20,193 nt of DNA from DAOTZS01 sp034434335. Lineage in GTDB: Bacteria > Chloroflexota > Anaerolineae > CG2-30-64-16. The translations under genes were made by a program, and so were the position numbers. The stretch covers positions 1-20,193 of the forward strand of contig DAOTZS010000017.1 in NCBI GenBank assembly GCA_034434335.1. The letters are read 5' to 3'. Below are positions 13,190-20,062 of this stretch, piece by piece. Below the pieces are notes generated by a model. It made no database searches. It was not told where the DNA came from and was given only the letters and a program-made list of their open reading frames with translations. Every line of letters starts with the position of its first letter. Position 1 is the stretch's first letter.

Positions 13190-13212
13190 GGTCGGCCTGT
13201 ATAAGGCCGACC
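13190..13212 (+). promoter_or_regulatory. Hairpin in the infC 5' leader
   Basis: GGTCGGCC (13190-13197) and GGCCGACC (13205-13212) form a perfect 8-bp stem with loop TGTATAA, right after the predicted transcription start. infC-rpmI-rplT operons of other bacteria are regulated through leader structures (for example by L20 or IF3). Whether this hairpin has such a role is not shown by the sequence. Confidence 0.5.
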
Positions 13213-13270
13213 TCTGCTATTGGCCATGGTCCCTTTGGGTGACCCCACGGAAAGGATGAGGTGAAGTCGT

Positions 13271-13795
13271 ATCGCTGCCATTAAAACTACCCGTGTCAAT
13301 GAGATGATCCGGGTGCGCGAGGTGCGCCTGATTGACGAGAATGGCGAGCAACTTGGGATCATGCCTACCCAAGAGGCTCTCAGGTTAGCATATGAGCGCA
13401 ATCTCGACCTGGTAGAGGTAGCACCCAACGCTGTTCCGCCGGTTTGCCGGCTTCTCGATTTTGGCAAATATCAGTATGAGCGCCAGAAGCGCGAGCGCGA
13501 GGCGCGGCGGGCGCAGAAGATTATCGAGGTCAAGGAGATCCGTCTGCGGCCCCGGACAGGAGAACATGACATCAACGTAAGGGTGCGTCAGGCGTTGGCT
13601 TTCTTGGAAGAGGGCAGTAAGGTCAAGGTAGTGGTGCGCTTTCGGGGTCGAGAGATCACCCACCCGGAGATTGCGCGCGATTTGCTGCTTCAATTCGCCG
13701 AAAGGGTGGGCCCTGGCGCGGTGATTGAAGTGCCGCCGGGGATGGAAGGCCGCAATCTGTTCATGGTGCTAAGCCCTGCTCCGGCCAAGAAATAG
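13271..13795 (+). CDS. infC: Translation initiation factor IF-3, apparent ATC start
   Basis: 174 residues; binds the 30S subunit and proofreads start codons and initiator tRNA. N-terminal signature RVNEMIRVREVRLIDENGEQ continues through LEVAPNAVPPVCRLLDFGKY (residues near 40-60), then a basic linker helix and the C-terminal domain (KEIRLRPRTGEHDINVR). The first ATG (13304) would remove the conserved RVNE segment. In frame upstream, after a TGA at 13262, no ATG, GTG or TTG exists. ATC at 13271 lies exactly 6 nt after GAGGTGA (13258-13264), a perfect anti-SD match, so I choose ATC; ATT at 13280 is the alternative. Rare AUU/AUC starts are a known feature of infC and underlie its autoregulation. 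Confidence 0.9.
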   Translation: MAAIKTTRVNEMIRVREVRLIDENGEQLGIMPTQEALRLAYERNLDLVEVAPNAVPPVCRLLDFGKYQYERQKREREARRAQKIIEVKEIRLRPRTGEHDINVRVRQALAFLEEGSKVKVVVRFRGREITHPEIARDLLLQFAERVGPGAVIEVPPGMEGRNLFMVLSPAPAKK

Positions 13796-13818
13796 GGACC
13801 GGGGTGAGCCGAAAATGC

Positions 13819-13876
13819 AAACGTAAACGCGGAAGGCAAGGCAGGAGAGGTGGCCGCTCTGCGTCTTACGTTTTTT
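13819..13876 (+). promoter_or_regulatory. Attenuator-like hairpin between infC and rpmI
   Basis: AAACGTAA (13819-13826) pairs with TTACGTTT (13866-13873), the stem being extended by CGC/GCG with small bulges. An inner AGAG/CTCT hairpin fits within the loop. The 3' arm runs into TTTTTT (13871-13876), directly before the rpmI ribosome binding site. It could act as a partial terminator or as a ribosomal-protein binding site; inference only. Confidence 0.5.
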
Positions 13877-13893
13877 GTTGTATAAGGGAGGAA

Positions 13894-14103
13894 ATGAAGG
13901 TGCCTAAGATTAAGACTCATAAAGCGACTGCCAAACGTTTCCGCCGCACAGGAACAGGAAAGCTGGTACGTATGCATCAGGGCCGCGGCCATCTGCGCCG
14001 CAACAAAGCGCGGCGGACATTAGTGAAGTATCGTAAGGTGGAGATCGTCACCGCCAGGGGCGCTGAACGCCGCGTGACCCGCCTGGCTCCCTACCTGGAT
14101 TAA
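13894..14103 (+). CDS. rpmI: 50S ribosomal protein L35
   Basis: A 69-residue basic protein of the large subunit. It begins MKVPKIKTHKATAKRFRRTG, continues GKLVRMHQGRGHLRRNKARR and ends VTRLAPYLD, all L35 signatures. The start ATG at 13894 has GGGAGG (13886-13891) just upstream. A longer open frame from a GTG at 13804 adds 30 residues of no family similarity that cover the infC-rpmI hairpin, and was rejected. It sits between infC and rplT in the classical order. Confidence 0.96.
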   Translation: MKVPKIKTHKATAKRFRRTGTGKLVRMHQGRGHLRRNKARRTLVKYRKVEIVTARGAERRVTRLAPYLD

Positions 14104-14146
14104 GCAGTTGGGCCAATAGAACTATCGAAAAAAAGAGGAGTTCGCT

Positions 14147-14500
14147 ATGCCAAGGACTAAGGGCGGAGTGGTCTTGCGCCGCCGTCACAACAAGGTGCTG
14201 AAGATGACCAAGGGACAGCGTATGTCGCGGCATCTCCTCTGGCGGCGCGCCAACGAGGCGATGTTGAAATCGCTGTTCTACGCCACGCGGGATCGCCGCA
14301 ACCGCAAACGCGACATGCGGGCTTTGTGGATCACCCGCATCAACGCGGCAGCCCGCTTGAACGGCATCACCTACAGCCGGCTGGTGCATGGGCTGAAGCA
14401 AGCCGATGTGCGCTTAGATCGCAAGATCCTGGCCGATCTGGCCGTCAATGACCCCCAGGTCTTCTCCCGGGTGGTTGAGGTGGCCAAGTCGGCGCTCTGA
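14147..14500 (+). CDS. rplT: 50S ribosomal protein L20
   Basis: A 117-residue basic RNA-binding protein that nucleates 50S assembly and represses its own operon in several bacteria. Conserved: MPRTKGGVVLRRRHNKVLK at the N terminus, then AMLKSLFYATRDRRNRKRDMR (split around residues 38-58), LWITRINAAAR and GITYSRLVHGLK. AGAGGAG (14134-14140) precedes the ATG. Third gene of infC-rpmI-rplT; the next gene starts 18 nt later. Confidence 0.97.
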   Translation: MPRTKGGVVLRRRHNKVLKMTKGQRMSRHLLWRRANEAMLKSLFYATRDRRNRKRDMRALWITRINAAARLNGITYSRLVHGLKQADVRLDRKILADLAVNDPQVFSRVVEVAKSAL

Positions 14501-14518
14501 GGGGGGCGAGGGCAGCTC

Positions 14519-15376
14519 ATGATCAGCAGCCCAGATAACCCCAAGGTCAGAGCTGCCCGGGCCCTGCTCAGGCGCAAGGGCCGCCAGCAGGCGGGGCAGT
14601 GTCTGGCCGAAGGCGTGCAACTGATTGCCGATGCCATGAGAGCGGGAATTATGCCCGCTCTCATTTTCTTTCTGGCATCTGCTCGCCAGAGCCCACGCGT
14701 GGCTGCGCTTCTGGAACGGGCAGCCCAGGCTGGGGTGCCAACCTGGGAGCTGAGCCCCACGCTCTTCGGAACCCTGAGCGACACCACTACGTCTCAAGGG
14801 GTGATCGCTGTACTGCCCATCCCTGCTCCAGAGCCGCCGGCCAACCCGAACCTGATCCTTATCCTGGACCAGGTGCGGGACCCGGGCAACGTGGGGACGA
14901 TCTTGCGCAGCGCGGAGGCAGCGGGGGTTGATCTGGTCCTGCTGATGGCAGGATGTGCCGATGTCTGGAGTCCCAAGGTCCTGCGGGCCGGGATGGGAGC
15001 ACACTTCCGGCTTCCTTTGCGGGCCGGTGTGACCGGGGATGAGCTGGCTCGCTGGCTGGGGGATCGGCCGCTGTGGCTCGCCGACCCGCGTGGGGAGCTG
15101 AGCTATGATCAGATAGACTGGTGTGTGCCGTGCGCCGTAGCTCTGGGAGGAGAAACCGAGGGTTTCAGCTCCCAGGTTGAGACTCTCGGCCGCGGCCGGG
15201 TAGCGATCCCCATGGCCGGGGGTGCTGAGTCACTAAACGTAGCCATGGCGGCCACGGTGTTGTTGTTTGAAGCCGCCCGCCAGCGGAGAGAGGCCGCCAT
15301 CCTGGGCCGGTTAGGCGGTCGCCAGGCCGGCCGTCGGGCCAGCAGCCCATCAGTGCCAGGGCACATCATTGTATGA
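14519..15376 (+). CDS. SpoU/TrmH-family RNA 2'-O-methyltransferase
   Basis: A 285-residue S-adenosylmethionine-dependent methylase of the SPOUT superfamily. The N-terminal substrate-binding domain (about 1-105, with ISSPDNPKVRAARALLRRKG and CLAEGVQLIADAM) precedes the knotted catalytic domain. Motif 1 is LDQVRDPGNVGTILRSAEA (116-134), motif 2 VALGGETEGF (207-216), motif 3 IPMAGGAESLNVAMA (230-244). Motif 2 has ETEGFS where many members have GxEGxGLS. It most resembles the 23S rRNA guanosine methylases placed next to rplT in many bacteria; the exact target nucleotide cannot be told. The ATG at 14519 lies 18 nt after rplT, behind a G-rich site. A terminator-like hairpin lies inside the gene at 14638-14662. 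Confidence 0.9.
   Translation: MISSPDNPKVRAARALLRRKGRQQAGQCLAEGVQLIADAMRAGIMPALIFFLASARQSPRVAALLERAAQAGVPTWELSPTLFGTLSDTTTSQGVIAVLPIPAPEPPANPNLILILDQVRDPGNVGTILRSAEAAGVDLVLLMAGCADVWSPKVLRAGMGAHFRLPLRAGVTGDELARWLGDRPLWLADPRGELSYDQIDWCVPCAVALGGETEGFSSQVETLGRGRVAIPMAGGAESLNVAMAATVLLFEAARQRREAAILGRLGGRQAGRRASSPSVPGHIIV
14638..14667 (+). terminator. Terminator-like hairpin inside the SpoU gene
   Basis: GAGAGCGGG (14638-14646) and CCCGCTCTC (14654-14662) form a perfect 9-bp stem with a 7-nt loop, followed by ATTTTCTTTC. It covers codons 40-48. It may end part of the infC-rpmI-rplT transcripts; translating ribosomes would prevent folding when the methylase is being made. Function is inferred. Confidence 0.45.
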
Positions 15377-15398
15377 AGCGGGTCTTAGGTGGTATGAT
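15369..15398 (+). promoter_or_regulatory. Promoter candidate for the PIN-TRAM to rlmB gene group
   Basis: -10 TATGAT (15393-15398) with TTGTAT (15369-15374) 18 nt upstream, overlapping the end of the SpoU gene. The -35 match is weak. It is the best candidate in front of the 15617-19676 gene group. Confidence 0.35.
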
Positions 15399-15616
15399 TG
15401 GGTCAGGAGGTAAGTGCGACAGCAGGCCATTGCGATCAGATCAGGGGCGGGCTGAGCAGCGCTTCAGCCGACCGCCTTCGGTGGTACGCTTTGCCTCGGT
15501 GCCATTGAAGAGAAAATCATGTAGCGAGGAGGTGTTGCCATTCTCAATCAAAACATCTTGGGCTAATGCTTGTCGTACCTCAGATGACAAAGCTAGAGGA
15601 TTAGGGGGGCCCCCAT
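15377..15616 (+). other. 240-nt gap before the PIN-TRAM gene, probable leader
   Basis: No convincing gene. It holds a hairpin GGCTGA/TCAGCC (15450-15455/15464-15469), a second small stem ACCGCC/GGTGGT (about 15471-15485), a strong unpaired GAGGAGGTG (about 15528-15536) that leads into no conserved frame, and a perfect palindrome GGGGGCCCCC (15605-15614) directly before the ATG at 15617. An open frame does cross this region but overlaps the PIN-TRAM gene out of frame and has no family-like content. Confidence 0.5.
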
Positions 15617-16687
15617 ATGACTGCCGAAATTATCTTTCGTATTATCGGTTTTATCGTTTTCGGACTTATTGGCTGGCAGGTGGGCACGCTCTGGGCAGGC
15701 ACCTCGGAATTGAATCCCACGACCCTGCGCTACATCTTGCCGCTTACCGCGGGCGGGGGCCTGTTGGGCGCCCTCATCGCGCCTTGGCTGACGATCCGGC
15801 CGGCCGAGTGGCTGCGGCGGACCATCCGCGAGCTGACGGCTATCCAGATCCTGGCCGGGGGCATCGGCCTGATAAGTGGCCTGATAATTGCAGCCCTGGC
15901 CGCCCTTCCCCTGTCTTACCTGCCCTTCCCGTTGAGCAGCATCTTGCCGACAGTGGTAGCGATCGTCTTCGGATACCTGGGCATCACTGTGATGGTCCTG
16001 CGCCAACGCGACCTGTTGGCCCTGCTGGGCCGGCGTGCAGCCTCGGCGCTGATGGAGGGCCCATTTCAGGCCGAGAGCGGAGATGAGAGGACCGAAGAAG
16101 TGTTGCTGCTGGATACCAGCGTGATCATTGATGGCCGTATTGCAGATATTGCAGCCACCGGTTTCATCAGGTCGCCTCTGGTTGTGCCCCGCTTTGTGCT
16201 CAACGAGCTGCAATACATCGCCGACTCGCCCGATTCGTTGCGCCGCAACCGGGGCCGGCGCGGGCTGGAGATGCTCAATCGTATGCAGCAAGAATCTCCT
16301 GTCCCTGTGCGTATTGTGGACCTGGACGTGGATGGGGTGCGCCAGGTGGATGCCAAACTGGTGCAACTGGCCAAGCAGCTCAAGTGCCCCATCGTCACCA
16401 ACGACTACAACCTCAACCGGGTAGCGGGCCTGCAAGGGGTGCAAACTCTGAATGTCAACGAGTTGAGCAATGCTGTGAAATCGGTGGTGCTGCCAGGCGA
16501 GAACCTGCGCATCCGCGTCATCCAGGAAGGGAAGGAAGCGGGCCAGGGGGTTGGCTATCTCGATGACGGCACTATGGTTGTTATTGAGAACGGCCGGCGT
16601 TATATGGGCAGCGAGATCGAAGTAGAGGTAACTAAGGTCCTGCAGACGAATGCTGGCCGGATGATCTTTGCCACGCCCAGCCGCTGA
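15617..16687 (+). CDS. Membrane-anchored PIN-TRAM domain protein (YacL-like)
   Basis: 356 residues. Four N-terminal membrane helices (about 5-27, 35-56, 75-97, 108-130) are followed by a PIN nuclease-fold domain from about 155 (LLLDTSVIIDGRIADIAATG, then VPRFVLNELQYIADSPD, then LKCPIVTNDYNLNRVA). The metal-site acids Asp in LLDTSVI and in VTNDYN are present. A C-terminal TRAM domain (about 287-350, AVKSVVLPGENLRIRVIQEG...QGVGYLDDGTMVVIENG) probably binds RNA. This is the architecture of YacL-type proteins of Firmicutes, Chloroflexota and others, whose cellular target is poorly known. The ATG follows a palindromic G/C run that includes the only Shine-Dalgarno-like G-stretch. It heads a probable operon; the next gene starts 8 nt later. 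Confidence 0.9.
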   Translation: MTAEIIFRIIGFIVFGLIGWQVGTLWAGTSELNPTTLRYILPLTAGGGLLGALIAPWLTIRPAEWLRRTIRELTAIQILAGGIGLISGLIIAALAALPLSYLPFPLSSILPTVVAIVFGYLGITVMVLRQRDLLALLGRRAASALMEGPFQAESGDERTEEVLLLDTSVIIDGRIADIAATGFIRSPLVVPRFVLNELQYIADSPDSLRRNRGRRGLEMLNRMQQESPVPVRIVDLDVDGVRQVDAKLVQLAKQLKCPIVTNDYNLNRVAGLQGVQTLNVNELSNAVKSVVLPGENLRIRVIQEGKEAGQGVGYLDDGTMVVIENGRRYMGSEIEVEVTKVLQTNAGRMIFATPSR

Positions 16688-16695
16688 GGTCGGCC

Positions 16696-17361
16696 ATGAT
16701 TATCACCCTCTCGCGTCAGCTTGGTAGCAGTGGGGATGTGATAGCAGCGCGGGTTGCTGCTGCCCTGGGGCTGCTGTTGGTAGATCGCGAGTACGTCTAC
16801 CGGGCCGCGCTGGCTGCGGGGGTGCCTGATGACCTGTTACAACGCCTGATGTACGAGGGCCAGCGCAGCCTGGCAGCCATGATCCTGGAATCGTTGGCGG
16901 GCTCATCCCCCAATCTGGCTGTCAGCCCCGGGCTGCCCAACCCCCTCAGCAGCGTCTTCGCCCCCTTGCTGCCCCCCGCCCCCATGACCCCGGAAGAGGC
17001 GGTCCAGACCATTGGCCTGATCATCAAAGAGGTGGCCAGTCGGGGCAACGTGCTGATCCTGGGCCAGGGCGGCCAGGCCTGGCTGCGAGACTTCCGGGGC
17101 GCCTGCCACGTGAAGATAGTGGCGCCGTTAGAGGTGCGGGTGGCGCGGGTGGCCGAGCGGGAGGGGCTTTCCCTGGCTGCTGCCCGGCGCCGGGTACGGG
17201 CCAGCGACCTGGCCCGCAGCGAATACCTGGCCCGTTATCACGGCATCAACTGGCTGGACCCCCTACATTATCACCTGGTGATCAATACTGGCCAGACCTC
17301 GGTCGAGGCGGCCGTCTCACTGATCGTTCACGCTGCCCAGACGGTCGCCCATGAGGCATAA
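16696..17361 (+). CDS. Cytidylate kinase-like protein
   Basis: 221 residues. The N terminus IITLSRQLGSSGDVIAARVAAALG is the P-loop pattern of the cytidylate kinase-like family (the group that resembles CMP kinase but is distinct from Cmk), followed by LVDREYV. The centre (about 75-100) is a Pro-rich stretch, SPGLPNPLSSVFAPLLPPAP. GNVLILGQGGQAWLRD and HVKIVAPLEVRVARVAER are typical of the second half, and YHLVINTG near the end matches the nucleoside-kinase core. A nucleotide or small-molecule phosphotransferase is likely; the substrate is unknown for this family. It starts 8 nt after the PIN-TRAM stop and precedes cysS by 50 nt. Confidence 0.82.
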   Translation: MIITLSRQLGSSGDVIAARVAAALGLLLVDREYVYRAALAAGVPDDLLQRLMYEGQRSLAAMILESLAGSSPNLAVSPGLPNPLSSVFAPLLPPAPMTPEEAVQTIGLIIKEVASRGNVLILGQGGQAWLRDFRGACHVKIVAPLEVRVARVAEREGLSLAAARRRVRASDLARSEYLARYHGINWLDPLHYHLVINTGQTSVEAAVSLIVHAAQTVAHEA

Positions 17362-17411
17362 CGGCAACGTTTTTCCTGCCCGACGATCCGCCGCAACCAC
17401 GAGGAGCTGAA

Positions 17412-18812
17412 ATGGGACTGGTAATCTACAACACCCTCACCCGCAAAGAGGAGGAGTTCACGACCCTGGAACCCGGCAAGGTGCGCATGTATGTGTGCGG
17501 CCCCACGGTTTACGATGAAGCGCACGTGGGACATGCCATGTCGGCGATTGTGTTCGACTTCGTACGGCGCTACCTGGAATATCGCGGCTACGAGGTGCGC
17601 TACGTCATGAACTTTACCGATGTGGATGATAAGATCATCGCGCGCGCCAACCGGACAGGGGAAGATCCCTTTGTCATCGCCGAACGTTATATCGAGCAGT
17701 ACAAGGAGCAACTGGACAGGCTGAACGTGCTGCGGCCCACGGTGATGCCGCGCGCCTCGCTGAATATCCCACACATCCTGGAGATGGTCGAGGGGTTGAT
17801 TGCCAAGGGTCACGCCTATGTGACCAGCGAGGGCGATGTCTACTTCCGGGTGCGCAGCGATGAGGATTATGGCAAGCTCTCGCGGCGCCGCTTGGACGAG
17901 GCGGTGTCGGGCACACGGGTGACGGTGGGCGAAGGAAAGGAAGACGAGGGGGATTTCGCCTTGTGGAAGGCCGCCAAGCCCGGTGAGCCTGCCTGGGACA
18001 GCCCTTGGGGCAAGGGCCGGCCGGGATGGCACATCGAATGCTCGGCCATGAACCTGCACTATCTGGGGGAACAGATAGACATCCATGGCGGCGGGAACGA
18101 CCTGATCTTCCCCCATCACGAGAATGAGATCGCCCAGACTGAGTCGTTCACCGGCAAGCCGTTCGCGCGCTTCTGGATGCATAATGGTATGCTCCAGTTG
18201 AGCGGGGAGAAGATGTCCAAGAGCCTGGGCAACCTGGTGACGATCGAGCAGTTCCTGGCCGAACACGACGCTGATGTGTTGCGGCTGATCGTCGCCGGCA
18301 GCCACTACCGTAAGCCCCTGGCCTTCAACGAGGAGGTGATCGCCGATGGCGAGCGGGCGCTGGAGCGGCTGCGCACGGCATTACGGCCAGCCATGGGCGA
18401 GGTCACCACAGGCCCGGCGGTTGAGGCTTTAGCAGAGGCAGTGCGTCAGGCGCGGCAGGCTTTTGAGGCCGCGATGGACAACGACTTCAACACAGCCGGC
18501 GCGCTGGCCGCGCTGTTCGAGCTGGTACGGGCCATCAACAGTGCGCGTGATGCAGGCGTCGGCGGCGAGCCCTTCAAGGCTGCCCAGGCTGCTTTTCGCC
18601 AACTGGCCGACGTCTTGGGCCTGCGGCTGGCCGAACCTCAGGCCACCAGCCAACCCATTGCGCCCTTTGTTGAACTGCTGTTGTCGGTGCGCCAGGAGTT
18701 GCGCCAGGCCAGGCAATGGGCGCTGGCCGATCGCATCCGGGATGGGCTGAAGGAGCTGGGGGTGATCGTGGAGGATACCCCTCAGGGCAGCACCTGGCGC
18801 CTGGTGCGCTGA
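17412..18812 (+). CDS. cysS: Cysteinyl-tRNA synthetase
   Basis: A 466-residue class I synthetase that charges tRNA-Cys. The HIGH motif is HVGH (38-41) and the KMSKS motif is at 267-271. Zinc ligands Cys29 (YVCGPTVYD), Cys210 (GWHIECSAM), His235 and Glu239 (FPHHENE) are all in place. IDIHGGGNDLIFPHHENEIA is the family signature. The DALR-type C-terminal domain is present and length is normal. GAGGAG (17401-17406) precedes the ATG at 17412. It is probably co-transcribed with the upstream kinase-like gene and with rlmB 27 nt downstream, a pairing (cysS-rlmB) seen in many bacteria. Confidence 0.98.
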   Translation: MGLVIYNTLTRKEEEFTTLEPGKVRMYVCGPTVYDEAHVGHAMSAIVFDFVRRYLEYRGYEVRYVMNFTDVDDKIIARANRTGEDPFVIAERYIEQYKEQLDRLNVLRPTVMPRASLNIPHILEMVEGLIAKGHAYVTSEGDVYFRVRSDEDYGKLSRRRLDEAVSGTRVTVGEGKEDEGDFALWKAAKPGEPAWDSPWGKGRPGWHIECSAMNLHYLGEQIDIHGGGNDLIFPHHENEIAQTESFTGKPFARFWMHNGMLQLSGEKMSKSLGNLVTIEQFLAEHDADVLRLIVAGSHYRKPLAFNEEVIADGERALERLRTALRPAMGEVTTGPAVEALAEAVRQARQAFEAAMDNDFNTAGALAALFELVRAINSARDAGVGGEPFKAAQAAFRQLADVLGLRLAEPQATSQPIAPFVELLLSVRQELRQARQWALADRIRDGLKELGVIVEDTPQGSTWRLVR

Positions 18813-18839
18813 GCCCACCCTGTCAGCCAGATAGCTGGG

Positions 18840-19676
18840 ATGAACAGGCCCCTGAAACAGGGAGAGCTGAGTCAAAAGAAAGGGACTTTGCTGGCCAGCG
18901 CTGGGGGGCATGAGCTACTCTACGGCCGGCGCGCAGCGTTGGAGACGCTGCGCGCCGGCCGGCGTCGCTTCTATCACCTGTATCTGGCCCAGGGCATCCG
19001 GTATACGGGCATTGTGGCTGAGATCGTTGAAGCTGCGCGAGCTCGCGCATGCCCGGTCACTGAGGTGCCACGGCAGGAGTTGGGGGTAGTCGGCCCTGTT
19101 AATCACCAGGGAGTGGTGGTGGAGGCCGGGCCATACCCCTATCTTACCCTCGACGAGCTGCTGAGCCCCAGGCGCACAGAGCCACCCTTGCTGCTGGTGT
19201 TGGACCATGTGCAGGATGTGCAGAACGTGGGCACCTTGCTGCGCACTGCTGAGGCGATGGCCGTTACCGGTGTCATCCTCCCCGACCGCCGCGCGGCGGG
19301 CATTACACCGGCAGTGGTGAATGCTTCGGCCGGCGCGGTGGAGCATCTGGCCATCGCTCTGGTGGGCAATCTGGTGCAAGCGTTGCGAAGGTTGCAGGAT
19401 GATGGGGTGTGGGTGGTGGGCCTGGATGCCGGGCCGGGAGCAGTGCCGTTAGAGAGAGCTGAGCTCGGTGGCCCGTTGGCCCTGGTGGTGGGAGCCGAGG
19501 GCTCGGGCCTGAGCCGGTTGGTGCGCGAGCGCTGCGACTGGCTGTTGGCGATTCCCATGCATGGCCGGGTGGCTTCGCTGAACGCGGCAGTGGCTGGCTC
19601 AGTAGCGCTGGTGGCTGCCCGTCAAGCGCGAGCCGGGGCTCATGAAATCAGCGGCAGAAGTGGCCCGGAGATTTGA
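18840..19676 (+). CDS. rlmB: 23S rRNA 2'-O-methyltransferase RlmB (TrmH family)
   Basis: 278-residue SPOUT methylase expected to modify a guanosine in the peptidyl-transferase region of 23S rRNA. Substrate-binding domain LLYGRRAALETLRAGRR (26-42) ... VVGPVNHQGVVVEA (83-96). Catalytic motifs: LVLDHVQDVQNVGTLLRTAE (119-138), VVGAEGSGL (216-224), IPMHGRVASLNAAVA (238-252). NHQG and the three motifs are a good RlmB match. The ATG at 18840 has no clear Shine-Dalgarno, so the start is the least certain part; a TTG at 18888 is an alternative. It lies 27 nt after cysS. A 17-bp perfect hairpin lies in codons 28-41, and the stop overlaps the -35 box of the next promoter. Confidence 0.93.
   Translation: MNRPLKQGELSQKKGTLLASAGGHELLYGRRAALETLRAGRRRFYHLYLAQGIRYTGIVAEIVEAARARACPVTEVPRQELGVVGPVNHQGVVVEAGPYPYLTLDELLSPRRTEPPLLLVLDHVQDVQNVGTLLRTAEAMAVTGVILPDRRAAGITPAVVNASAGAVEHLAIALVGNLVQALRRLQDDGVWVVGLDAGPGAVPLERAELGGPLALVVGAEGSGLSRLVRERCDWLLAIPMHGRVASLNAAVAGSVALVAARQARAGAHEISGRSGPEI
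18923..18961 (+). repeat. 17-bp perfect hairpin inside rlmB
   Basis: CGGCCGGCGCGCAGCGT (18923-18939) is the exact reverse complement of 18945-18961, with loop TGGAG. It encodes YGRRAALETLRAGRR-type residues of the N-terminal domain. No T-tract follows, so it is not an intrinsic terminator. Confidence 0.8.
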
Positions 19677-19701
19677 CTTTACGCCTTAGTGCGGCTATAC
19701 T
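19673..19701 (+). promoter_or_regulatory. Upstream promoter of the tRNA-tuf operon
   Basis: -35 TTGACT (19673-19678), 17-nt spacer, -10 TATACT (19696-19701). The -35 overlaps the TGA stop of rlmB (19674-19676). Confidence 0.8.
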
Positions 19702-19731
19702 CATTGGCCGCAATGCCGGTTCGATCGCGTT

Positions 19732-19759
19732 TTGTGCTGCGCAGCCCATGTGTTATAAT
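19732..19759 (+). promoter_or_regulatory. Proximal promoter of the tRNA-tuf operon
   Basis: -10 TATAAT (19754-19759), perfect and preceded by TGT (extended -10). A -35 TTGTGC (19732-19737) lies 16 nt upstream. It ends 9 nt before the first tRNA. Confidence 0.75.
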
Positions 19760-19768
19760 GGTGACTGC

Positions 19769-19841
19769 GCCGACGTAGCTCAATCGGCAGAGCATCGACC
19801 TTGTAAGTCGAGGGTTGCCGGTTCGATTCCGGCCGTCGGCT
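19769..19841 (+). tRNA. tRNA-Thr (anticodon TGT)
   Basis: 73 nt. Acceptor GCCGACG/CGTCGGC, D-arm GCTC/GAGC, anticodon stem TCGAC/GTCGA around CTTGTAA (anticodon TGT at 19802-19804), T-arm GCCGG-TTCGATT-CCGGC. Discriminator T73; CCA is not encoded. Reads ACA. Confidence 0.96.
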
Positions 19842-19849
19842 TGTGGTAA

Positions 19850-19935
19850 GGGCAGGTACCCAAGTGGCCAAAGGGGGCTGACTGTAAATCAGCTGGCTGA
19901 CGCCTTCGGAGGTTCGAATCCTTCCCTGCCCACCA
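19850..19935 (+). tRNA. tRNA-Tyr (anticodon GTA)
   Basis: Class II tRNA with a long variable arm. Acceptor GGGCAGG/CCTGCCC (19850-19856/19925-19931), anticodon stem GCTGA/TCAGC around CTGTAAA (anticodon GTA at 19884-19886), T-loop TTCGAAT. Discriminator A73 at 19932, followed by CCA at 19933-19935, so the 3' end appears encoded here, unlike in both neighbours. Only one base separates it from the next tRNA. Confidence 0.96.
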
Positions 19936-19936
19936 T

Positions 19937-20009
19937 GCCCACGTAGCTCAGTCGGTAGAGCACGTTCTTGGTAAGAACGGGGTCATCGGTTCAAGTCCGA
20001 TCGTGGGCT
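19937..20009 (+). tRNA. tRNA-Thr (anticodon GGT)
   Basis: 73 nt. Acceptor GCCCACG/CGTGGGC, D-arm GCTC/GAGC, anticodon stem CGTTC/GAACG around TTGGTAA (anticodon GGT at 19970-19972), T-arm ATCGG-TTCAAGT-CCGAT. Discriminator T73; CCA is not encoded. Reads ACC/ACU; its anticodon and U73 match the specifier ACC and the variable A of the thrS T-box. Confidence 0.96.
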
Positions 20010-20062
20010 CTGTCAGGCAAATAGTAGAACCGCTAGTTATGCATAAGCAGGAGGTTTCATCA

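Noticed and set aside
13804..13893. GTG-started extension of L35
   Set aside because: The added residues are basic low-complexity sequence with no L35 similarity and span the infC-rpmI hairpin; the ATG at 13894 has a strong ribosome binding site and gives the normal size.
15373..16086. 237-codon plus-strand frame before and across the PIN-TRAM gene
   Set aside because: Most of it overlaps the PIN-TRAM gene in another frame. The unique 5' part has no domain-like pattern and contains hairpin sequences.
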